Below, in pieces: positions 1 through 4,400 of a stretch of 6,152 bases of DNA. Source of the DNA: an uncultured Clostridia bacterium (GTDB lineage Bacteria > Bacillota > Clostridia > Christensenellales > UBA1242); assembly GCA_946612575.1 (NCBI GenBank), contig CAMOEU010000048.1:1-6152 (forward strand). Reading direction: 5' to 3'. The number at the start of each line of letters is the position of its first letter. The first letter of the stretch is position 1. The notes below the pieces were generated by a model that saw nothing but the letters and a program-made list of their open reading frames with translations, made no database searches and had not been told where the DNA came from. The translations under genes and the position numbers were made by a program.

Positions 1-477
1 CTCAACAGCATCGTTAAGAGCAGATTCGTTGTAGTTTTGAGGCAAATCTTGACCATCAAACATTGAAAGATTTGTTGAGTTTACCTTATCTTTAAGTTCG
101 AGGCAAATTCTTTCAGCACTTTTCTTGCCTAGTCCTTTGATTTTTGAAAGCATTGTAGTGTTTTCACTCATAATCGCAACAACAAGGTCAGAAAGTTTGA
201 TTCCAGACAAGATTGTTATTGCCATTTTTGGACCTATTCCAGAAACAGTGATGAGTTTCAAAAACATATTTTTCTCTTCAGCATTTGCAAAGCCATAAAG
301 TGCAATGCCATCTTCTTTGACATGCATATATGTCAAAACTTTGACTGTTTCCCCTTCAATTGGAAGTGAAACAAGTGCATTATTTGATATTGTAAGTTCG
401 TATCCAACACCGTTGACGTTCACAACGAGTGTGTTTTCATACTTTTCTTCGATTGTTCCGACTAAAAATGAAATCAT
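1..477 (-). CDS. ruvA: RuvA, Holliday junction branch migration complex DNA-binding subunit (3' part missing)
   Basis: RuvA binds the four-way Holliday junction as a tetramer and loads the RuvB helicase for branch migration; in the cytoplasm it acts with RuvC in recombinational repair. My reading of the minus strand gives 159 codons (MISFLVGTIEEKYENTLVVN...). Residues 1-62 form the N-terminal OB-fold with the typical GVGYEL stretch near 23-28. Two helix-hairpin-helix DNA-binding motifs follow: ITVSGIGPKMA at about 76-86 and KIKGLGKKSAERI at 112-124. The window cuts the gene at LNDAVE, the beginning of the C-terminal RuvB-binding domain, so roughly 40 residues of a usual 200 are missing. The ATG lies 9 bases after the ruvC stop, and its AGGAG site overlaps that stop, implying translational coupling with ruvC. 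The identity is secure. That ruvB follows outside the window is inference. Confidence 0.95.
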   Translation of the reverse strand, partial: MISFLVGTIEEKYENTLVVNVNGVGYELTISNNALVSLPIEGETVKVLTYMHVKEDGIALYGFANAEEKNMFLKLITVSGIGPKMAITILSGIKLSDLVVAIMSENTTMLSKIKGLGKKSAERICLELKDKVNSTNLSMFDGQDLPQNYNESALNDAVE

Positions 478-483
478 AATAAA

Positions 484-488
484 CTCCT
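484..488 (-). promoter_or_regulatory. ruvA ribosome-binding site overlapping the ruvC stop codon
   Basis: AGGAG reads 6 bases upstream of the ruvA ATG (475-477). Its first two bases are the last two of the ruvC TAG stop (487-489). Terminating ribosomes would therefore cover the ruvA initiation region, which suggests coupled RuvC/RuvA synthesis. Confidence 0.8.
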
Positions 489-975
489 AAATCATATTAT
501 CATTCAAGTTTGGATTGATTTGGCTGTGACATAGTGCAACAGCAAGTGCATCCGCCGCATCATCTGGTTTTGGAATTTTTTCAAGTCCCAAAACATTTTT
601 CACCATAAATTGCATCTGTTTTTTCTCAGCTCTGCCATTGCCTGTGAGTGCCTGTTTAATTTGCATTGGTGTGTATTCAAAAAGACGATTGCAATATTTC
701 TTTGCAGTAAGTATAATCACACCCCTAGCTTCAGCAACTGGAATGACAGTTGTTTGGTTGTGGAAATAGAAAAGTTCTTCAATAGCAACTTCATCTGGTT
801 TGTATGTTTCAAACAGCATCTTGAAGCCTTCTTCAATTCTTGACAATCTTTCTGGAAATGGCATATCTTTTGGAGTTTCAATAACCCCAAAATCAACAAC
901 TGCATTGTTTCTGTGTGTGTCAATAATTCCAAATCCAACAATCCCATAACCCGGGTCAATTCCTAAAATTCTCAT
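487..975 (-). CDS. ruvC: RuvC, crossover junction endodeoxyribonuclease (Holliday junction resolvase)
   Basis: RuvC is a dimeric, Mg2+-dependent nuclease that cuts Holliday junctions symmetrically and works with RuvAB. The 162-residue protein has normal family length. It begins MRILGIDPGYG, with catalytic Asp7 in the RNase H-like fold. The other acidic residues are in place: Glu66 in VAIEELFYFHNQTT (63-76), and Asp139 and Asp142 in PDDAADALA (137-145). The basic GNGRAEKKQ stretch at 112-120 is also typical. The start is fixed by the family N-terminus and by an in-frame TGA at 979-981, only two codons upstream. There is no Shine-Dalgarno; instead a strong promoter ends 6 bases before the ATG (see the promoter at 982-1011), so the mRNA may be leaderless. 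It appears to form its own transcription unit with ruvA, separate from yebC. Confidence 0.97.
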   Translation of the reverse strand: MRILGIDPGYGIVGFGIIDTHRNNAVVDFGVIETPKDMPFPERLSRIEEGFKMLFETYKPDEVAIEELFYFHNQTTVIPVAEARGVIILTAKKYCNRLFEYTPMQIKQALTGNGRAEKKQMQFMVKNVLGLEKIPKPDDAADALAVALCHSQINPNLNDNMI

Positions 976-981
976 ATGTCA

Positions 982-1011
982 ATTGTAATAGAATTTGGCA
1001 TATTTTGTCAA
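982..1011 (-). promoter_or_regulatory. Sigma-A-type promoter for ruvC-ruvA
   Basis: A consensus -35 TTGACA occupies 1011-1006 and a -10 TACAAT occupies 987-982, separated by 18 bases. Normal spacing puts the transcription start at about 975, the A of the ruvC ATG, give or take a base or two. Coming just after a likely terminator at the end of yebC, it argues that ruvCA is transcribed independently. This is sequence-based prediction only. Confidence 0.75.
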
Positions 1012-1022
1012 ACAAAAAGCCA
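996..1022 (-). repeat. Imperfect dyad over the ruvC -35 element
   Basis: On the transcribed strand, TGGC at 1022-1019 mirrors GCCA at 999-996. Inside them TTTTGT (1017-1012) mirrors ACAAAA (1008-1003), with one arm offset by two or so bases. The centre falls on TTGACA, so the dyad could be an operator. In such AT-rich DNA it may also be chance. It does not resemble the Firmicute LexA box. Confidence 0.3.
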
Positions 1023-1029
1023 TCCAAAA

Positions 1030-1055
1030 AGAAAAAGAAGACTATTCGTCTTCTT
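1030..1055 (-). terminator. Likely Rho-independent terminator at the end of yebC
   Basis: AAGAAGAC (1055-1048) pairs with GTCTTCTT (1042-1035) around a 5-base loop that contains part of the stop codon, and TTTCTTTTT (1034-1026) follows. The 8-bp stem has only three G-C pairs, so it is weak. It overlaps the last acidic codons and the TAG of yebC. A new promoter starting 24 bases past the stem supports a transcription-unit boundary here. Confidence 0.55.
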
Positions 1056-1773
1056 CTGGTAAATTGACATTGTGATAAACTTCTTGAACATCATCCAAAT
1101 CTTCGAGAGCTTCAACCATTCTTTCAAATTTTCCGAGTTGTTCTTCGTTTAAATCAACATACATATCAGGCACGAGTTCTGTGTTTGCAGAAACAACATT
1201 ATAACCTTTTGCAGTAAGAGCATCTCTCATTTTGCCGTGTTCGTTTGCTTCTGTGATGATTTCAATTTCATCTTCGTCTTCAACAACATCAACAGCACCT
1301 TCTTCAATTGCATCAAGCATAAGTGCTTCACTGTCTTTTGCATCAACAACAATCACAACACCTTTTTGTTTGAAAAGGTATGATACACAGCCGTTGTTTC
1401 CCATACTTCCGCCGTGTTTGTCAAAAGCATGTCTAACATCACCAGCAGTACGGTTTTTATTGTCAGTAAGACACTCAACAATAACTGCAGAGCCACCAAC
1501 ACCATAACCTTCATATGTGATTGCTTCGTAGTTTACACCAGAAAGCTCGCCAGATGCTTTTTTGATTGATCTTTCAATGTTATCATTTGGCATATTGTTT
1601 TCTTTGGCTTTTGCAATGATATCTCTAAGTTTGCTGTTGCTGTTTGGGTCTGGTCCGCCAAGTTTTACACAAACTGCAAGTTCTCTACCAATTTTAGTAA
1701 AGATTTTACCTCTTGCGGCATCAGTTTTACCTTTTTTTGCTTGTATATTATGCCATTTTGAATGTCCAGACAT
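1042..1773 (-). CDS. yebC: YebC/TACO1-family translation factor (formerly annotated as transcriptional regulator)
   Basis: The 243-residue protein matches the YebC/PmpR/TACO1 family along its whole length, which is normal for the family. Visible landmarks are the N-terminal MSGHSKWHNIQAKK and the following KIFTKIGREL helix (1-32), GGPDPNSNSKLR (39-50), NNMPNDNIERSIKKA (59-73), YEGYGVGGSAVIVECLTDNKNRT (87-109) and GGSMGNNGCVSYLF (121-134). An acidic stretch VVEDEDEIEI (163-172) and an acidic tail EEDE follow. The family was long called transcriptional regulators; mitochondrial TACO1 and bacterial homologues are now linked to translation, including relief of stalling at proline-rich stretches. 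The ATG lies 2 bases after the upstream methyltransferase stop, and its AGGAG site (1785-1781) sits inside that gene's last codons, so it is the last gene of the infC operon. Neighbouring ruvC is a common arrangement. Its exact role here is inferred from family. Confidence 0.96.
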   Translation of the reverse strand: MSGHSKWHNIQAKKGKTDAARGKIFTKIGRELAVCVKLGGPDPNSNSKLRDIIAKAKENNMPNDNIERSIKKASGELSGVNYEAITYEGYGVGGSAVIVECLTDNKNRTAGDVRHAFDKHGGSMGNNGCVSYLFKQKGVVIVVDAKDSEALMLDAIEEGAVDVVEDEDEIEIITEANEHGKMRDALTAKGYNVVSANTELVPDMYVDLNEEQLGKFERMVEALEDLDDVQEVYHNVNLPEEDE

Positions 1774-1775
1774 TT

Positions 1776-2510
1776 TTATTCTCCTATAAATTTGTTTTTG
1801 TTTATCTCATACATAACGATTGAGCCGCTGACTCCAGCATTTAAGCTTTCAATTCCACTCATCATTGGTATTTTAACTGTTTTTTCACAAAGATTTGCAA
1901 TTTGGTCACATACACCGTTGCCCTCGTTTCCAACAACAACCCCAACAAGCCCATTTGTTTTAAATTCAAAGATGTTTTCACCGTCCATATCGCACATAAG
2001 AAGAGACAATTTGTTTTTCTTGGCAAAAGTTTCAAACTCATCTTTTGTCATTTCAAAAACTTTATTGTCAAAGATTGCTCCGACCGAACTTCTTATGAGT
2101 TTGTCGTTTGTTTTTCTCACACTGTCAAGCAAATAAACATATTCAAAGCCACATGCTTTGGCTGTTCTTATGAGTGTGCCGACATTTCCTGGGTCTTGCA
2201 AAGAATCCAAAACAAGAAAGTTTGTTTTTGGCTCTTCCACAACATATTGTGAAAGGTATGCAATGCATAATACTTTCTGTGGTGTTTTTGTGTTTGAAAG
2301 TTGATCTAATGATTTTTGGTCAACTCTGTAAACATCGCCACCATATTCAAATGGAAGTTTGTCAAGACTTGTCAAAACATAAACAGGATTTATTGTTTTG
2401 TTTGTTATTGCATCCTTTATGATTTTTACATTATCCAAAAAAAGCAAAGACTTGTTTTCGTGTTTTTGCTTTTTAAGTTTCAATATAAAGTTTTTGCTTG
2501 CTTCAAGCAC
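1776..2510 (-). CDS. SpoU/TrmH-family (SPOUT) RNA 2'-O-methyltransferase
   Basis: This 244-residue protein is predicted to transfer a methyl group from S-adenosylmethionine to a ribose 2'-OH of rRNA or tRNA. All three SpoU motifs are visible: motif 1 LDSLQDPGNVGTLIRT (101-116, with Asn109 and Arg115), motif 2 VVVGNEGNGV (191-200, with Glu196) and motif 3 VKIPMMSGIESLNAGVSGS (212-230). RSSVGAIF (140-147) is also typical. The N-terminal 95 residues resemble the substrate-binding domain of the RlmB/TsnR/YsgA group. Motif 3 reads ESLNAGVSGS where ESLNVSVA-like sequences are usual, a mild variation. The start is GTG, 5 bases after the rplT stop, with a weak AAAGG site about 10 bases upstream inside the last rplT codons, so translation is probably coupled to rplT. 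A methyltransferase next to rplT is common in Firmicutes. The target nucleotide cannot be read from sequence. Confidence 0.9.
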   Translation of the reverse strand: MLEASKNFILKLKKQKHENKSLLFLDNVKIIKDAITNKTINPVYVLTSLDKLPFEYGGDVYRVDQKSLDQLSNTKTPQKVLCIAYLSQYVVEEPKTNFLVLDSLQDPGNVGTLIRTAKACGFEYVYLLDSVRKTNDKLIRSSVGAIFDNKVFEMTKDEFETFAKKNKLSLLMCDMDGENIFEFKTNGLVGVVVGNEGNGVCDQIANLCEKTVKIPMMSGIESLNAGVSGSIVMYEINKNKFIGE

Positions 2511-2515
2511 TTTAA

Positions 2516-2863
2516 CTATGCCTTTTTAGCAACTTCAACAAGATTTGCAAATGCTTCAGGTTCTCTTACAGCCATATCAGCAAGAACTTTTCTGTTTAAA
2601 GTCACATTAGCTTTCTTAAGACCACTTACAAATCTGCTGTATGAAATGTCGTTGATTCTGCAAGCAGCATTGATTCTTGTGATCCAGAGAGCTCTGAAAT
2701 CTCTCTTCTTTTGTTTTCTTCCAATATAAGCATATTGGCCACTCTTCATAACTTGTTCTCTAGCTGTTCTGTAGAGTTTGCTCTTTGCACCAAAGTAGCC
2801 CTTAGCTTGTTTTAAAATCTTTCTTCTTTTCTTAACTGCATTAACCGCTCTTTTAATTCTCAT
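2516..2863 (-). CDS. rplT: 50S ribosomal protein L20 (bL20)
   Basis: bL20 is an early 23S rRNA-binding protein needed for 50S assembly; in several bacteria it also represses its own operon by binding the leader mRNA. The 115 residues cover the full family length (usually 115-120). The N-terminal half is the very basic extended helix: RIKRAVNAVKKRRKILK (2-18), GYFGAKSKLYRTA (22-34), then YAYIGRKQKKRDFR (44-57). The globular RNA-binding half follows, with LWITRINAACR (59-69), YSRFVSGLKKA (75-85) and LADMAVREPEAFANLV (94-109). An ideal AGGAGG (2874-2869) precedes the ATG. It lies 13 bases after rpmI. It may act as the regulator of the attenuator at 3620-3747, a role inferred from B. subtilis. 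Confidence 0.98.
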   Translation of the reverse strand: MRIKRAVNAVKKRRKILKQAKGYFGAKSKLYRTAREQVMKSGQYAYIGRKQKKRDFRALWITRINAACRINDISYSRFVSGLKKANVTLNRKVLADMAVREPEAFANLVEVAKKA

Positions 2864-2876
2864 AGTGTCCTCCTAA

Positions 2877-3071
2877 TTACTTACCAAGCATTGTCTTGAT
2901 AGTGCTAGCATTCTTTCCAGCAATATAAGAACCTTTTCTAAGTTTTCTCTTACGACTTTTAGCTTTGTTTGTTAAAAAGTGACCTTTTCCTGGTCTAGCA
3001 TATTTAACCTTTCCTGATGCAGTGATTGAAAATCTCTTTTTTACACCGCTGTGTGTCTTCATTTTTGGCAT
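2877..3071 (-). CDS. rpmI: 50S ribosomal protein L35 (bL35)
   Basis: bL35 is a small, highly basic protein of the large ribosomal subunit. The 64-residue product is full length and shows the family pattern MPKMKTHSGVKKRF (1-14), TASGKVKY (17-24), HFLTNKAKSRKRKLRK (31-46) and a short C-terminal helix. It sits in the conserved order infC-rpmI-rplT. AAGGAG (3087-3082) precedes the ATG with a 10-base gap and begins directly after the infC stop codon, consistent with co-translation. Confidence 0.98.
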   Translation of the reverse strand: MPKMKTHSGVKKRFSITASGKVKYARPGKGHFLTNKAKSRKRKLRKGSYIAGKNASTIKTMLGK

Positions 3072-3087
3072 TTTTCTCTTTCTCCTT

Positions 3088-3603
3088 TTACTTTACCTTT
3101 TTAGGATTTATTACGACTGAAACATTTTTGCCCATAATTGCAGGCTCTTTATCAATAGAACCATATTCTGCAAGGTCGTTTGCAAATTTCTTCACAATTT
3201 CAACGGCATTTTGTGAATAAGCTTGTTCTCTTCCTCTCATTCTGAGTGAAACCTTAACCTTGTCGCCGTCAAGCAAAATCTTTTGAGCATTTTTGAGTTT
3301 GAAACTGATATGATAGTCATCAATTCTCATAGAAAGTTGAATTTCTTTGATTTCACTTACCTTTTGGTTTTTTCTAAGTTCTTTTTCTTTTTTCAAAGCA
3401 TCAAACTTATATTTGCCATAATCCATAAGTTTGCAAACTGGTGGGTTTCCGTTTGGATTCATCAAAACAAGGTCAAGCCCTTCTCTGTCAGCAACATTCA
3501 TTGCTTCTTCATAAGAAAGTGTGCCAAGTTGTTCTCCTTCCTGCCCAATCACTCTGACTTCTTTTGCATTGATTTGTTCGTTGATCAATAATTCCTTGAA
3601 AAT
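3088..3603 (-). CDS. infC: Translation initiation factor IF-3, starting at ATT
   Basis: IF-3 binds the 30S subunit, prevents premature 50S joining and checks start-codon and initiator-tRNA pairing. I place the start at the ATT at 3603-3601, giving 171 residues beginning (M)FKELLINEQI. A strong AAAGGAG lies 9 bases upstream, while an ATG further up at 3642 falls within the leader terminator hairpin and has no usable site. IF-3 genes classically use AUU or other rare starts, and FKELLINEQI matches the usual short tail before INE. The N-domain covers about residues 1-70 (VRVIGQEGEQLG, LDLVLMNPNGNPPVCKLMDYGKY), a lysine-rich linker follows near 70-85 (KKEKELRKNQK), and the C-domain runs to the end (IDDYHISFKLKNAQ, GDKVKVSLRMRGREQAY). 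It heads the infC-rpmI-rplT operon. The rare start suggests autoregulation by IF-3, as in E. coli. Confidence 0.95.
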   Translation of the reverse strand: MFKELLINEQINAKEVRVIGQEGEQLGTLSYEEAMNVADREGLDLVLMNPNGNPPVCKLMDYGKYKFDALKKEKELRKNQKVSEIKEIQLSMRIDDYHISFKLKNAQKILLDGDKVKVSLRMRGREQAYSQNAVEIVKKFANDLAEYGSIDKEPAIMGKNVSVVINPKKVK

Positions 3604-3612
3604 GGTCGTAAT

Positions 3613-3619
3613 CTCCTTT
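3613..3619 (-). promoter_or_regulatory. infC ribosome-binding site that fixes the ATT start
   Basis: AAAGGAG ends 9 bases before ATT (3603-3601). It follows the T-tract of the leader terminator immediately. A nearer in-frame ATT at 3612-3610 directly abuts this site and is too close to be used, and no ATG, GTG or TTG lies at a useful distance until TTG codon 6, which is inside the conserved region. Confidence 0.85.
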
Positions 3620-3653
3620 AAAAAAAATTTGGTAGGATGCATAAAATCCTACC
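3620..3653 (-). terminator. Rho-independent terminator (attenuator) in the infC leader
   Basis: GGTAGGAT (3653-3646) pairs perfectly with ATCCTACC (3638-3631) around a 7-base loop, followed by AAA and eight T residues (3627-3620). It lies between the promoter and infC, immediately before the ribosome-binding site, so it would stop transcription of the whole operon when formed. Confidence 0.85.
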
Positions 3654-3747
3654 AAAAATAAAGAATAATCAAATTTTATATTCAAAATTTTTGAACCATC
3701 CAAAACAAAATTCGGTAGGTGAGAAGTAGGACTTCTGCTTTCTTACT
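3620..3747 (-). promoter_or_regulatory. infC operon leader with antiterminator/terminator switch (L20-leader-like)
   Basis: The predicted leader, from about 3747 to the T-tract, contains CCTACCGAA (3719-3711), which can form 9 pairs (one G-U) with TTTGGTAGG (3656-3648), the 5' arm of the terminator. That pairing would act as an antiterminator. A second upstream copy, TCCTAC (3731-3726), could also compete for GTAGGA but lies across the loop of a small hairpin, AGAAGT (3736-3731) with ACTTCT (3727-3722). A further AT-rich hairpin TTCAA/TTGAA lies between the two switch strands. Position and logic match the Firmicute L20 leader, in which ribosomal protein L20 promotes termination to repress infC-rpmI-rplT. 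I did not recognise a specific L20-binding motif, so the ligand is inferred from context. Confidence 0.7.
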
Positions 3748-3752
3748 GCCTT

Positions 3753-3782
3753 ATATTATCACACAAAAAAACTCTCTGTCAA
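3753..3782 (-). promoter_or_regulatory. Sigma-A-type promoter for the infC operon
   Basis: The -35 TTGACA is at 3782-3777. The -10 is GATAAT at 3760-3755 (16-base spacer, with an upstream TG making an extended -10) or the overlapping TAATAT at 3758-3753 (18-base spacer). Transcription should start around 3748-3746. The -35 lies 18 bases beyond the stop codon of the membrane-protein gene. Confidence 0.8.
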
Positions 3783-3800
3783 GCATTTTTTGTTAAATTT

Positions 3801-4334
3801 TTATAATTTTTTCTTTTTTATTTGAAAACTATAAATTATCTTTGCAGTCAGGTATGCCACTTTTTTGCAATTTTGCACTGCATAACCTTTCATAATGGCT
3901 TTTCCGAAAATGGTTAGCCCTGCAATAACCGAGCTTGTTATGCAAGTTGCGATAAAATTTACATTCATATCCAAAAAATTCATATTATAAACAAGACTCA
4001 CTCCGCCAGCACCACTCAAAATGCCGCAAATATCACCCACAATGTCACCGCAAAAAGATGAAATTTTGTCCTTGTTTTCAAAAAGTCTTGACAAGGTTTC
4101 AAAAAGAGGAGAATCTGGCTCGCTAAATCCATTTAAATCGCTTTTTGACATTGTTGTGAATGCTACTCCAATCATATCAAACAGCACAGAAACAATTATA
4201 AAGAAAAAGATTATAAGCACAGACAAAAAAGCAGGCATTGTAGGAAACAAACTTTGAGAAAACATCCCAAACACAATTGATAGTGACACAGATAATATTA
4301 GAGCCTTAAAAGCCCATCTTACACTGTTTTTCAT
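3801..4334 (-). CDS. Small membrane protein of unknown function (possibly CorB/DUF21-like)
   Basis: The product has 177 residues. Hydrophobic segments at about 9-30 and 35-59 are clear membrane spans. A hydrophilic stretch (about 60-92, TTMSKSDLNGFSEPDS...) follows, then a glycine-rich weakly hydrophobic segment at 93-118 (FCGDIVGDICGILSGAGG) and a likely span at 125-148. The tail is basic (IKKKKL). The pattern FDMIGVAF plus DKISSFCGDIVGDICGI resembles, from memory, small clostridial proteins sometimes labelled CorB-like or DUF21 transporters, but it lacks the CBS domains of true CorB and I would not assign transport. The ATG is the first possible start: an in-frame TAA lies three codons upstream, inside the -10 element. 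There is no Shine-Dalgarno, so it may be leaderless. It sits alone between the proS terminator and the infC promoter. Codon use and base composition look like its neighbours. Confidence 0.85.
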   Translation of the reverse strand: MKNSVRWAFKALILSVSLSIVFGMFSQSLFPTMPAFLSVLIIFFFIIVSVLFDMIGVAFTTMSKSDLNGFSEPDSPLFETLSRLFENKDKISSFCGDIVGDICGILSGAGGVSLVYNMNFLDMNVNFIATCITSSVIAGLTIFGKAIMKGYAVQNCKKVAYLTAKIIYSFQIKKKKL

Positions 4335-4339
4335 ATGAT

Positions 4340-4345
4340 ATTATA
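4340..4345 (-). promoter_or_regulatory. Candidate -10 element for the membrane-protein gene
   Basis: A perfect TATAAT ends 5 bases before the ATG at 4334, predicting transcription initiation at about 4333-4335. The best -35 with a 17-base spacer is TTCTAA (4368-4363), only a 3/6 match, so promoter strength is doubtful. The upstream gene ends in a terminator, which makes a promoter here necessary unless read-through occurs. Confidence 0.5.
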
Positions 4346-4355
4346 TTTTTTGAAA

Positions 4356-4379
4356 ACTCTTTTTAGAATAAAAAAGAGT
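4356..4379 (-). terminator. Second hairpin after proS, overlapping the first terminator
   Basis: ACTCTTTTT (4379-4371) pairs perfectly over 9 bp with AAAAAGAGT (4364-4356) around a 6-base loop, followed by TTTTC. It reuses the ACTC (4379-4376) of the first terminator's 3' arm, so the two hairpins cannot both form fully. It may be a back-up terminator or part of a switch. Confidence 0.5.
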
Positions 4380-4394
4380 GCTTTTAAAGCACCC
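4370..4394 (-). terminator. Rho-independent terminator of proS
   Basis: GGGTGCTT (4394-4387) pairs with AAGCACTC (4383-4376), with one G-U pair, around a small AT loop; six T residues follow (4375-4370). The hairpin starts 6 bases after the proS TAA stop (4403-4401). Confidence 0.8.
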
Positions 4395-4400
4395 TTATTT

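Noticed and set aside
976..1041. A LexA (SOS) box upstream of ruvC.
   Set aside because: I found no CGAAC-N4-GTTCG-like site in the intergenic region.
1232..2729. Several open frames on the plus strand, for example 1762-2136 and 2316-2729.
   Set aside because: They are antisense to well-conserved genes, lack ribosome-binding sites, and their translations show no recognisable domain.
3604..3642. ATG at 3642 as the infC start (adds 13 residues).
   Set aside because: It lies in the loop of the leader terminator, upstream of the AAAGGAG site, and the added residues do not look like an IF-3 N-terminus.
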